Below, piece by piece: positions 1-5,974 of a stretch of DNA of 6,570 bases. The translations under genes and the position numbers were made by a program. How positions within the stretch are numbered: position 1 is the first letter of the stretch; every line of letters begins with the position of its first letter. The stretch covers positions 1 through 6,570 of the forward strand of contig JACNLR010000153.1 of NCBI GenBank assembly GCA_014381385.1. The letters run 5' to 3'. The notes below the pieces were generated by a model, which saw nothing but the letters and a program-made list of their open reading frames with translations, searched no databases and was not told the origin of the DNA. The DNA comes from Planctomycetota bacterium. Its GTDB lineage: Bacteria; Planctomycetota; Phycisphaerae; Phycisphaerales; SM1A02.

Positions 1-7
1 GGACCAC

Positions 8-34
8 TGACGGACGTTCCGTCAATAGAGTTTT
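8..34 (+). terminator. Possible intrinsic terminator of an upstream gene, at the window edge
   Basis: TGACGGA (8-14) and TCCGTCA (18-24) form a perfect 7-bp stem around a 3-base loop, followed by ATAGAGTTTT. One reading frame has a TGA at 8-10 that overlaps the left arm, so a rightward gene ending here would have this hairpin immediately after its stop. The T run starts about 7 bases after the stem and is only four long, so this is a weak terminator candidate. It could equally be an operator-like dyad. Confidence 0.3.
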
Positions 35-93
35 ACACCTATCGGGCTCAGTTTGGAAGATGCTTTACAAAAAAAATTGCAAAAACATAAACT

Positions 94-124
94 ACAACAA
101 AAAATGTAAACAACAAAAAATGTA
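94..124 (+). repeat. Exact 15-base tandem-like direct repeat, A-rich
   Basis: ACAACAAAAAATGTA occurs at 94-108 and again at 110-124, a period of 16 bases with one base between the copies. The sequence is low-complexity, but the match includes the mixed parts (ACAAC and TGTA) and is not only an A run. Confidence 0.75.
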
Positions 125-166
125 TACGCAAAGTTAAAAATATGCGTAGGCGTTCTAATAAAAACG

Positions 167-250
167 TTTTTTATGTTTTTTAAATACTTTTAGGTTTTAA
201 TTTTGTGTGTTTGTTCGTATAAATTTTTATAAAGTTTTTTTATGTTTTTT
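167..250 (+). repeat. Two exact 15-base T-rich copies, 69 bases apart
   Basis: TTTTTTATGTTTTTT occurs at 167-181 and at 236-250. Its core is the reverse complement of AAAAACATAAA at 81-91, so the left A-rich half and the right T-rich half of the block can pair with each other. The low complexity lowers the significance. Confidence 0.6.
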
Positions 251-283
251 TGTGTTATTTATAAAAAAGTTATAAAAATCAAT

Positions 284-312
284 TTGTTTGGCATCAAACA
301 AAGAATTATAAT
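284..312 (+). promoter_or_regulatory. Candidate sigma70-type promoter for the M16 gene
   Basis: A perfect TATAAT lies at 307-312. TTGTTT at 284-289 serves as a three-out-of-six -35 match with a 17-base spacer. Transcription would start near 319, giving a leader of about 40 bases before the ATG at 360. In an 80 % A+T block such matches also arise by chance, so only the ideal -10 and spacing support it. No proper Shine-Dalgarno site precedes the ATG; the closest GAAGG (338-342) is 17 bases away. Confidence 0.4.
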
Positions 313-359
313 TTTTTATAACACTTCTATAAATTGCGAAGGTATCCTCCGCTTAACTT

Positions 360-1601
360 ATGAGCAACATACAACAACACCTGTTTGCAAACGGTCTCGT
401 TCTGATTACAGAATCTATTTCTGGAGTAAATACTGCCGCTCTAAATTGGGGCGTTCGTGCGGGCGTTGCATATAACGCTTGTGATGGCGACAGTGTCCTG
501 CTCGCTGAACTTGTGCAACGTGGTGCTCTTGGGCTTACAGCAAAAGAGCACAACGACGAGCTTGACATGCTTGGAATAAAGCGACAAGTGTCGTGCGGGG
601 TTGAGTTTTTTAGAGTGTCTGGAATTATGCTTGGATCTCATATTATGCAGGGAATTCCTTTACTTGGAGGATATTTGCTCCAGCCAAAACTTCCAGAAAG
701 CGACCTTGCAGCATGCAAAAGTTTGGTGCAACAATCCATCCAATCACTGCAAGATAGTCCAGCCCACCTTGCAGCCGTTGCATTAAATAGACACCACCTT
801 ACTTCGCCCTTTAACCGGTCTGCGTACGGAAATTCTGATCAAGTTAACTCCGCAACTATTGAAAGCGTTCGGGGAGTATATGGCCAGCTGTTTACTCCAA
901 AAGATTCAATCCTTGGCGTTGCTGGTGATGTTAACCACGCACAGGTTGTCGAACTTGTAGAAAAAATGACTTCCTCTTGGAAAACTTCTTCCAATACTGT
1001 GGTTGAGGGTGGTTCAACAGATAGAGGGGTGCACTGGATTGAGCAAGATTCTTCGCAAGTACATCTTGGCTTTGCATTTGATGCACCCAATGCTTCCGAT
1101 TCGAACGCTATAGTAGAATCTGTTGCAATTTCTGTCTTTGGCGGAGCAACAAGCGGGCGTTTGTTTACACATGTTCGCCAACGCAAGTCACTTTGTTATA
1201 GTGTTTCTGCACAGTTTGCCCCTTCGCGAGAACGATCTGTTGTGCGAATGCACGCGGGGACAACCCCAGAACGTGCAGAAGAAACTATTCGCATTTGTAT
1301 TGAGCAACTTTATGAGATGCGCAATGGAATCACTAAGGATGAATTTTCGCGAACAATCCAGCGTTTAAAAAGCCGAACTGTTATGCGTGGCGAATCCACA
1401 AGCGCCAGAACAAATACGCTTTGGGGTGATCAGTATGCAATTGGTAACACAAAATCGCTTGCTGATCGGCTGCAAGAGCTCGACGACGTTACCCATGAAA
1501 GTGTCAACGAATGGCTCAAAAATCGCGATTTTGGGGCCTTAACGCTCGTATACCTTGGTCCAGACGAGATTCCCATTGACGGTGACCTTTTAGTCCTTTG
1601 A
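360..1601 (+). CDS. M16B family peptidase homologue, probably the inactive subunit
   Basis: The 413-residue length is normal for the M16B (processing-peptidase-like) family. The N-terminal M16 domain spans about residues 8-150 and the C-terminal M16 domain about 165-345, with the family stretch ATSGRLFTHVRQRKSLCYSV at 263-282. Active members carry HxxEH as zinc ligands. Aligned on the following R-G, the equivalent residues here are V46-LLA-E50, so both histidines are lost, and the distal glutamate region reads LVQQS (122-126) without the glutamate. The Arg and Tyr that inactive partners keep in the C-terminal domain appear as R273 and Y280. By family knowledge such proteins pair with an active HxxEH subunit to degrade peptides. 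No such partner is in this window. There is no signal peptide, so a cytoplasmic place is likely. The ATG at 360 fits the domain start (FANGLVL). Confidence 0.85.
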   Translation: MSNIQQHLFANGLVLITESISGVNTAALNWGVRAGVAYNACDGDSVLLAELVQRGALGLTAKEHNDELDMLGIKRQVSCGVEFFRVSGIMLGSHIMQGIPLLGGYLLQPKLPESDLAACKSLVQQSIQSLQDSPAHLAAVALNRHHLTSPFNRSAYGNSDQVNSATIESVRGVYGQLFTPKDSILGVAGDVNHAQVVELVEKMTSSWKTSSNTVVEGGSTDRGVHWIEQDSSQVHLGFAFDAPNASDSNAIVESVAISVFGGATSGRLFTHVRQRKSLCYSVSAQFAPSRERSVVRMHAGTTPERAEETIRICIEQLYEMRNGITKDEFSRTIQRLKSRTVMRGESTSARTNTLWGDQYAIGNTKSLADRLQELDDVTHESVNEWLKNRDFGALTLVYLGPDEIPIDGDLLVL

Positions 1602-1602
1602 G

Positions 1603-2487
1603 TTAATCAACCGGTACTTCTGCAAGACATGGCTTTTGCTCAGTCGATCCTTGTGATGGGTTACTTGGGTCGAAATACTGTAAAACAGTCTGCCCATTCA
1701 CAAGCCTGTGTGGAAATCTTGACAACATAGCCTCCACTTCTACACTATAGAAGCCCGTTTCTGGATCAAGTGCTTTAAAACTAAACAAGCCCACGGTTAC
1801 AGAACTTAAGTCAGCTTCGTCGTTGTGGTAGAAAAATGCCTCAAAGCCCTTGGCGCGGAGCTCGGATGCATAGCGCTCAGCAGCTGCTCTTCGTTGCGCT
1901 TGGGGAAGTTGCCCGCTTTCGAAATCTCCCCATACCGCAACTTCTAGCGTGTAAATTGGGACAACTGTTGGGTATTCCCTTCGTACCTTCCACAAATCGT
2001 AGGGGTGTAACTCTCGCCTAGCCCTTGGTGATTTGAATTTTGAAAGCATGACCTGCTCAAAAAGTTGCATGCCTTGCGCCGAAACTACCGTGCGGAGCAT
2101 CTTCATATCTTTGCCTGCCGCTTCGTCGTCGTATCCAGTGTACGAGCCATAGGTAATTGCGGACCCCCTACTTCGCTCACGCACATTTAACAATGGTGCA
2201 AGCGTTAGGTACTGCCTCTTTAGCGTGGTAAGTGTTGCATTTGCGGCGCTTAGATGCCCTCCTCCGGTAAACGTTGCGACAACAATAGCAAATTGATCTT
2301 TGCTTTGTTCTTGATTGTCGTAATACGATGCTGGTTGATCGCCAAAATCCCATGTAGCAACGTCCATACTATCTACGCCCCGCGAGGGTGTGGTTAATGA
2401 AGATGTGTGGGTAACTTCGGGTCCACAACTCGCAAGAGAGGTGACCATCACGAGGATTGCTGCGCTGCGTAGGCATATGCGTTTCAT
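1603..2487 (-). CDS. Lipoprotein with two SPOR-like repeats
   Basis: Residues 1-20 form a lipoprotein signal peptide (MKR, hydrophobic core, LAS-C) with the lipidated cysteine at C21. After a polar linker come two similar segments: about 65-132 (FAIVVATF, then AANATLTTLKRQY, then AITYGSY) and about 178-237 (YTLEVAVWGDF, then AAAERYASELRAKGFEAFFY, then SSVTVGLF). Each follows the beta-alpha-beta order of SPOR domains, which in other proteins bind denuded peptidoglycan. Sequence identity to classical SPOR is weak, so the fold call is inference. The likely location is a membrane-anchored protein facing the periplasm. AGGA (2496-2499) sits 8 bases before the ATG and supports this start. Its stop is one base from the stop of the convergent M16 gene. 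The role is unknown. Confidence 0.7.
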   Translation of the reverse strand: MKRICLRSAAILVMVTSLASCGPEVTHTSSLTTPSRGVDSMDVATWDFGDQPASYYDNQEQSKDQFAIVVATFTGGGHLSAANATLTTLKRQYLTLAPLLNVRERSRGSAITYGSYTGYDDEAAGKDMKMLRTVVSAQGMQLFEQVMLSKFKSPRARRELHPYDLWKVRREYPTVVPIYTLEVAVWGDFESGQLPQAQRRAAAERYASELRAKGFEAFFYHNDEADLSSVTVGLFSFKALDPETGFYSVEVEAMLSRFPHRLVNGQTVLQYFDPSNPSQGSTEQKPCLAEVPVD

Positions 2488-2558
2488 ATTGACTATCCTA
2501 CCCCCAAAAAGAGTGGTGAAAAGCCCTTGTAATGCTCCAAAATGAGCCGTGATATCGG

Positions 2559-2591
2559 ACTTTACGAAAACTTCGAAAAATCACGTAAAGT
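2559..2591. promoter_or_regulatory. Operator-like inverted repeat in the divergent spacer
   Basis: ACTTTACG (2559-2566) and CGTAAAGT (2584-2591) are perfect 8-base inverted arms with 17 bases between them. The palindrome TTCGAA (2572-2577) lies almost exactly on the same axis of symmetry, near position 2575. Such nested symmetry is typical of a dimeric regulator site. There is no T run after it on either strand, so a terminator is less likely. Confidence 0.4.
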
Positions 2592-2762
2592 TCAAGCAAA
2601 ACAGGGGTTGTGTACGATAATTATAGGGTGCTGGTTGTATTGCTTGGTGGCTTCAATCAGCGCGTTGGCAGGTGTCTTGGTATGAAAATAGTAGGAACTC
2701 CAACTGGGGAATGCTAGGGAAGTGTAAGGACTTGAGGAAATAGTCGCACGGCGACGTAAGTA

Positions 2763-2769
2763 AAGGTGA
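2763..2769 (+). promoter_or_regulatory. Ribosome-binding site deciding the FlgM-like start
   Basis: AAGGTGA ends 8 bases before the ATG at 2778, which is good spacing. The in-frame GTG at 2766 lies inside this site and would leave itself without one, so ATG 2778 is the preferred start. Confidence 0.65.
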
Positions 2770-2777
2770 AAAAAAGA

Positions 2778-3077
2778 ATGTCTGAAATCTCCGCAATCGG
2801 AAACGCAGTGGCTGGTTCAGTGCGACCAGTAAATCCAACTGCCCCAACAAAAGCAGTCGAAGTCACTGCTCCGGCGCCAGAAGTGGATGCCCCTTCAACC
2901 GTTGATCGAGTTGATTTTTCTGAGCAAGCACAAATGCTTAAAAAAATACAACAACTCCCTGATGTTCGCCAAGAGCGCGTAGATGCCATTAGGAATGCAA
3001 TCGCAAACAACACATACTTAACGGATGAAAAGATTGACATCGCTCTTGGTAGACTTATTGACGACCTCAATAGTTAA
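2778..3077 (+). CDS. flgM: FlgM-like anti-sigma-28 factor
   Basis: This 99-residue protein has an unstructured Ala/Pro/Thr-rich N-terminal half (about 10-42) and a C-terminal FlgM-type region (about 43-97). That region contains the family pattern: DRVDFSEQAQML (43-54), then DVRQERVDAIRNAI (62-75), N-N-T-Y, and DEKIDIALGRLIDDL (83-97). By family knowledge FlgM binds and holds back the flagellar sigma factor FliA (sigma28) until the hook-basal body is complete and FlgM is exported. The N-terminal half is the disordered, export-competent part. No flagellar gene lies beside it here, so the link to flagella rests on the family match. It could regulate another sigma factor. A lipoprotein gene follows after 11 bases and is probably co-transcribed. 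I prefer the ATG at 2778 over the GTG at 2766. Confidence 0.75.
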   Translation: MSEISAIGNAVAGSVRPVNPTAPTKAVEVTAPAPEVDAPSTVDRVDFSEQAQMLKKIQQLPDVRQERVDAIRNAIANNTYLTDEKIDIALGRLIDDLNS

Positions 3078-3088
3078 CGTATTCAAAT

Positions 3089-3586
3089 TTGATACAACAA
3101 TCCAAATTTTCTATCATCGCCACTGCAATTGCTGCTGTGGCGATGTGCATAGGTGGTTGTTCTTCATCCCAAAAACAAATTGGACCCAAGAACGCTGCAA
3201 ATTGGGCGTATGCACCTCATACTGTTGCCATTCATAATCTCAGTAGAATTCGTTCTGGTGAAGATCTAGCAAAAGCAAAACTGGTCCTTCACATTGCATT
3301 TCTAGATGGGGATGGTTTCGCTTGCAGGGGAATAGGGGAACTGCAAGTTGAGCTTGTCCCAGCGAGCGGCAAAAAACTAAAGACGGAACGTTTCGACTTG
3401 CGGGACGAGATGATAAATCTTGAATTGTTCGATGCGGTTACAAGAACGTACCGCATTGAAGTCGATACACCCGCAAGTGCTGAATCCGTCAACGTGCGAG
3501 CCTCGTTTTACGCTGATGGCGAGGTGCTCCACAGCAAACAAAAAAGGCTTGTTAACTTCGCGAATAGGAACGAAGAAGATGAATAA
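3089..3586 (+). CDS. Small lipoprotein with a predicted beta-sandwich domain, function unknown
   Basis: This is a 165-residue protein. Residues 1-23 form a signal peptide (K6, hydrophobic IIATAIAAVAM, lipobox IGG-C) with the lipidated cysteine at C24, followed by a Ser-rich linker. The mature part alternates short beta-like stretches (TVAIHNLSRI, KLVLHIAFLDGDG, IGELQVELV, YRIEVDTP, VNVRASFYADG). This suggests a C2- or transthyretin-like beta sandwich, but I cannot name a family. The C-terminus is highly acidic (EEDE). The only possible start that keeps the signal peptide is TTG at 3089, because a TAG lies in frame 18 bases upstream. There is no Shine-Dalgarno site, so translation may depend on coupling to the FlgM-like gene that ends 11 bases before. 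It may be an envelope protein. Confidence 0.7.
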   Translation: MIQQSKFSIIATAIAAVAMCIGGCSSSQKQIGPKNAANWAYAPHTVAIHNLSRIRSGEDLAKAKLVLHIAFLDGDGFACRGIGELQVELVPASGKKLKTERFDLRDEMINLELFDAVTRTYRIEVDTPASAESVNVRASFYADGEVLHSKQKRLVNFANRNEEDE

Positions 3587-3615
3587 AACCCAAAAACGGG
3601 TGCGCCATCAAGGTG
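3587..3615. other. Short spacer between convergent genes
   Basis: There are 29 bases between the stop of the small lipoprotein gene and the stop of the leftward aldehyde dehydrogenase-like gene. The only structure is ACCC and GGGT around a 6-base loop, a four-pair stem with no T run, so no terminator can be supported for either direction. Confidence 0.5.
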
Positions 3616-4488
3616 TTAGCAGGAGGAGGGGTGCCAAATCGTTTTCATTTCAACGAAGGGTTCGATATTCCACGGGGACGATACCGCTGAACCATCGTAC
3701 CAACCATCCCCTTTAAACGCTGCGAACCGAACTCGTTTCATACTATCCGCAGCACCTCGTTCAATGCATGCGCGGTCTTTTTTACCAAGTGGTGCTGCAT
3801 AAATGCCAGAAACCTGTCTGTGCGTAGCAACGTGCTCAAGCAACTCCGCTTTTGAGCCGGTAAGTATGTTAAGAACGCCCGCAGGTACGTCCGATGTTTG
3901 GCAGACCTCGCCAAGAATTGCAGCGGGGATTGGGTTGGAATCTGAACCTAGGGCAACGACGGTGTTTCCTGCACAAAGCGGCGCACCGAGCAGTGAAACG
4001 AGTCCAAGAAGCGAGGGGGCTTCGGGCGCTATGACCACCGTGACGCCTTGTGGTTGGGGCACCGTAAAATTATAAAAATTTCCCGCTACTGCGTTTGCGC
4101 AACCAAGGACTTGTTGTAACTTATCTGTCCAGCCAGCGAACCGAACAAGACAATCCACCGCTGCATCCACTTCTTTTCTTGCAATGGAGGGTGTTATAGA
4201 ATCCGTAACCTGAATAGCTGCTGCAAATTCCTCTCTTCTGCCTTCGAGCATTTCCGCCATTCGGTACAAAATTTGCCCGCGCAAATATCCAGTTAGACCT
4301 GACCATGGGGGAAAGGCTTTTGTTGCAAACTCTACCGATTCTCGGAAATCTTTTCTAGAAGCGTGACACATATGTGCCGCGGTGTTTCCCGCCATGTCCT
4401 CAATAGCAATCGAACGGCCAGATTCTGTTCGTGAAAATGAACCGCCGATATAGAGTTTGTATGTTTTTGCAACGGTTAATCGAGACAT
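3616..4488 (-). CDS. Truncated, catalytically dead aldehyde dehydrogenase-like protein (ALDH16 second-domain type)
   Basis: The protein has 290 residues, against about 490 for a complete aldehyde dehydrogenase. Residues 9-210 follow the ALDH N-terminal and Rossmann region: YKLYIGGSF (10-18), FAGWTDKL (117-124), PQGVTVVIAPEAPSL (146-160), LCAGNTVVALGSDSNP (171-186) and VPAGVLNILTGS (201-212). The PWN asparagine is replaced (APEAP) and the KPAE lysine is lost (GSDSNP). The whole catalytic domain with its Glu, Cys and EEIFGP motif is absent. The protein jumps to a C-terminal tail, IEPFVEMKTIWHP (275-287), like the oligomerisation strand of ALDHs. This pattern is that of the second domain of ALDH16 proteins. 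The ATG lies one base after the TAG of the active ALDH gene, with AAAGGG 9 bases upstream. It is likely a structural partner of that enzyme. Confidence 0.8.
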   Translation of the reverse strand: MSRLTVAKTYKLYIGGSFSRTESGRSIAIEDMAGNTAAHMCHASRKDFRESVEFATKAFPPWSGLTGYLRGQILYRMAEMLEGRREEFAAAIQVTDSITPSIARKEVDAAVDCLVRFAGWTDKLQQVLGCANAVAGNFYNFTVPQPQGVTVVIAPEAPSLLGLVSLLGAPLCAGNTVVALGSDSNPIPAAILGEVCQTSDVPAGVLNILTGSKAELLEHVATHRQVSGIYAAPLGKKDRACIERGAADSMKRVRFAAFKGDGWYDGSAVSSPWNIEPFVEMKTIWHPSSC

Positions 4489-4489
4489 C

Positions 4490-5971
4490 CTAATTCGCCC
4501 TTTCTAGCGTAGCACCAAGTTGTACATAGGGCCGCAAACCCTGCATGCCACCCTCCCTGCCAAAGCCAGACTCTTTAAATCCACCAAATGGAGATGCGGC
4601 ATCAAATTTGTTATATGTGTTACACCAAATAATGCCGGCATCAAGTTTCTTTGCTATTTCAAAAATTTTGGAGCCTTTGTCGGTCCATATGCCTGCGGCA
4701 AGACCGTAGGGCGAATTGTTGGCACGAGAAATCGCTTCCTCTGGTGTTCTAAATGTCATTACCGATAGCACCGGGCCAAAAATTTCTTCCCGCGCAATGG
4801 TGTGGCTTGGCTGCACATCGGTGAAGAAACACGGGTTGCACCAATACCCCTTGCTTGGAAGCCTGTGCTTCGTTGTTTTGTGTAACTGCGCACCTTCTTT
4901 AATGCCCGCCGCTATATATCCATTAACTATATCTAACTGGCTTTTTGAATTAATGGCTCCAAGGTCGGTGTTTTTATCAAGAGGGTCACCAACCCGCAGG
5001 GTGCTAAGTCGGTGCTTCAATTTATGTACGACCTCGTCTAGAATCGACTCTTCAACAAAGAGTCGAGAACCGGCACAACACACATGACCTTGATTAAAAT
5101 AAATACCCGAAACAATACCCTCAACGGCTTGGTCGATTGCGGCGTCTGCAAAAATAATGTTTGCACTTTTGCCACCAAGTTCAAGAGTGAGTTTTTTGCC
5201 AGTGCCCGCTGTTTCGCGCATGAGTAACTTACCCACTTGCGTTGATCCGGTAAAAGCCACCTTGTTTACCAATTTGTGTTCCGCAAGAAGTCTGCCTGTA
5301 TCTCCCGCACCAGTCACGATGTTTACAACGCCAGGCGGAAGCCCAACTTCTTGAAAAATTTCTGCCAAACGAAGCGCTGTGAGTGATGTTGTTTCCGCAG
5401 GCTTGAGGACACTTGTATTTCCGCACGCAAGAGCTGGTGCAATTTTCCAAGCAGCCATAAGGAGGGGGAAGTTCCAAGGGATGATTTGTGCGCAAACGCC
5501 AACGGGGCTTGGGTTGGCTCCTGGGAATGCATATTCTAATTTGTCCGCCCAACCTGCGTAGTAAAAGAAATGCTGTGCTGCCAGGGGTATATCAACATCT
5601 CTTGACTCTTTGATTGGTTTGCCGCCATCCATCGTTTCTAATATCGCAAACTCGCGCGCTCGTTCTTGTATCCGTCTTGCAATTGCGTATAGATATTTTG
5701 CCCTCTCTGTTGAACGCAATCGAGACCATTTTGGGAGCGCGGCTTTTGCTGAAGCAACAGCAGCGTTCACATCTGCTTTGCCCGCACATGCAATATCTGC
5801 GAGTTTTTTCTCTGTGGATGGATTAACCGTTGCAAACCAAGATCTTGATTTTGGAGAAATAAATTTTCCACCAATAAACAATTTGTTTTTTTGTTCGATA
5901 GTCACCTTAGTGCTATCTAGCGCTGGACTGTATTCCCAACTGGGAACGTCTGGTTGTGATTGCGTAGTCAC
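4490..5971 (-). CDS. NAD(P)-dependent aldehyde dehydrogenase (ALDH16 first-domain type)
   Basis: This is a complete 493-residue ALDH with all key residues. PWN is at 165-167, lysine K190 in KPAE, and the cofactor-loop FTGSTQVGK at 240-248. The general base is E264 in LELGGK, the nucleophile C298 in GHVCCAGS, E396 and F398 in EEIFGP, and SPFGGFKESGFGRE is near the C-terminus. It oxidises an aldehyde to the acid in the cytoplasm. Lying after deoC, its likely substrate is the acetaldehyde released by DeoC; this is inferred from context. The start is GTG at 5971, three bases after the deoC stop, with GAGG 8 bases upstream inside deoC. The first 27 or so residues are a polar extension before LFIGGKF. 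The next gene, one base after its stop, encodes a dead ALDH-like partner, so the pair may form a split ALDH16. Confidence 0.93.
   Translation of the reverse strand: MTTQSQPDVPSWEYSPALDSTKVTIEQKNKLFIGGKFISPKSRSWFATVNPSTEKKLADIACAGKADVNAAVASAKAALPKWSRLRSTERAKYLYAIARRIQERAREFAILETMDGGKPIKESRDVDIPLAAQHFFYYAGWADKLEYAFPGANPSPVGVCAQIIPWNFPLLMAAWKIAPALACGNTSVLKPAETTSLTALRLAEIFQEVGLPPGVVNIVTGAGDTGRLLAEHKLVNKVAFTGSTQVGKLLMRETAGTGKKLTLELGGKSANIIFADAAIDQAVEGIVSGIYFNQGHVCCAGSRLFVEESILDEVVHKLKHRLSTLRVGDPLDKNTDLGAINSKSQLDIVNGYIAAGIKEGAQLHKTTKHRLPSKGYWCNPCFFTDVQPSHTIAREEIFGPVLSVMTFRTPEEAISRANNSPYGLAAGIWTDKGSKIFEIAKKLDAGIIWCNTYNKFDAASPFGGFKESGFGREGGMQGLRPYVQLGATLERAN
4498..4503 (-). promoter_or_regulatory. 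Ribosome-binding site for the dead ALDH-like gene, inside the upstream ALDH gene
   Basis: Read on the minus strand, AAAGGG lies 9 bases before the ATG at 4488 and inside the last codons of the active ALDH gene. The site, together with the TAG-G-ATG junction, argues for independent or coupled initiation of a separate protein and not for a sequencing frameshift in one fused gene. Confidence 0.55.
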
Positions 5972-5974
5972 TGT

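Larger units (their letters stand above)
61..340. other. Strongly AT-rich non-coding block upstream of the M16 gene
   Basis: By my count 56 of these 280 bases are G or C, so A+T is about 80 %, against roughly half in the neighbouring genes. The top strand is A-rich up to about 165 and T-rich from about 165 to 255, so the strand bias flips in the middle. Homopolymer runs of six to eight A or T recur throughout. I see no protein-coding gene: the one longer open frame (242-475) is low-complexity and runs into the M16 gene out of frame. Repeated A/T tracts suggest bent DNA, perhaps a nucleoid-protein binding or promoter-upstream region, but that is inference. Confidence 0.6.
2488..2777. other. 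Divergent intergenic region between the SPOR-like lipoprotein and the FlgM-like gene
   Basis: This is about 290 bases with no credible open frame, and it must hold the promoters for both flanking genes. GATAAT at 2616-2621 is a possible -10 box for the rightward genes, but the only -35-like hexamer nearby (TTCAAG, 2591-2596) is 19 bases away and poor. No sigma28-type or sigma54-type promoter with correct spacing is seen. The dyad at 2559-2591 is the most structured element. A second small hairpin (GTCGC, loop ACG, GCGAC, 2743-2755) lies just before the ribosome-binding site of the FlgM-like gene. Confidence 0.6.

Noticed and set aside
1..90. Open frame from the left edge to a TAA at 88-90, which might be the tail of an upstream gene.
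   Set aside because: The second half is poly-A-driven Lys/Thr sequence, no family is recognisable, and a different frame already stops at 8-10 just before the hairpin. There is not enough to call a gene.
242..475. A 77-codon open frame starting in the AT-rich block.
   Set aside because: It begins inside a T run, is low-complexity at the start, and then overlaps the well-supported M16 gene in another frame.
839..1186. A 115-codon antisense frame within the M16 gene.
   Set aside because: It is fully covered by a recognisable protein on the other strand, with Cys/Ser/Thr-rich composition and no family resemblance.
2584..2621. TAAAGTTC followed by CGATAAT as a sigma28-type flagellar promoter for the FlgM-like gene.
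   Set aside because: The distance between the two elements is about 20 bases, against about 11 between such elements in known sigma28 promoters.
3587..3615. A terminator between the convergent lipoprotein and ALDH-like genes.
   Set aside because: It has only a four-pair stem and no T run in either direction.
4486..4492. The TAG-G-ATG junction as a sequencing error or programmed frameshift splitting one fused ALDH16 gene.
   Set aside because: There is a good ribosome-binding site before the second ATG, the second protein starts properly before its ALDH-like N-terminal strand, and no slippery sequence is present. A single-base error remains possible but is less likely.
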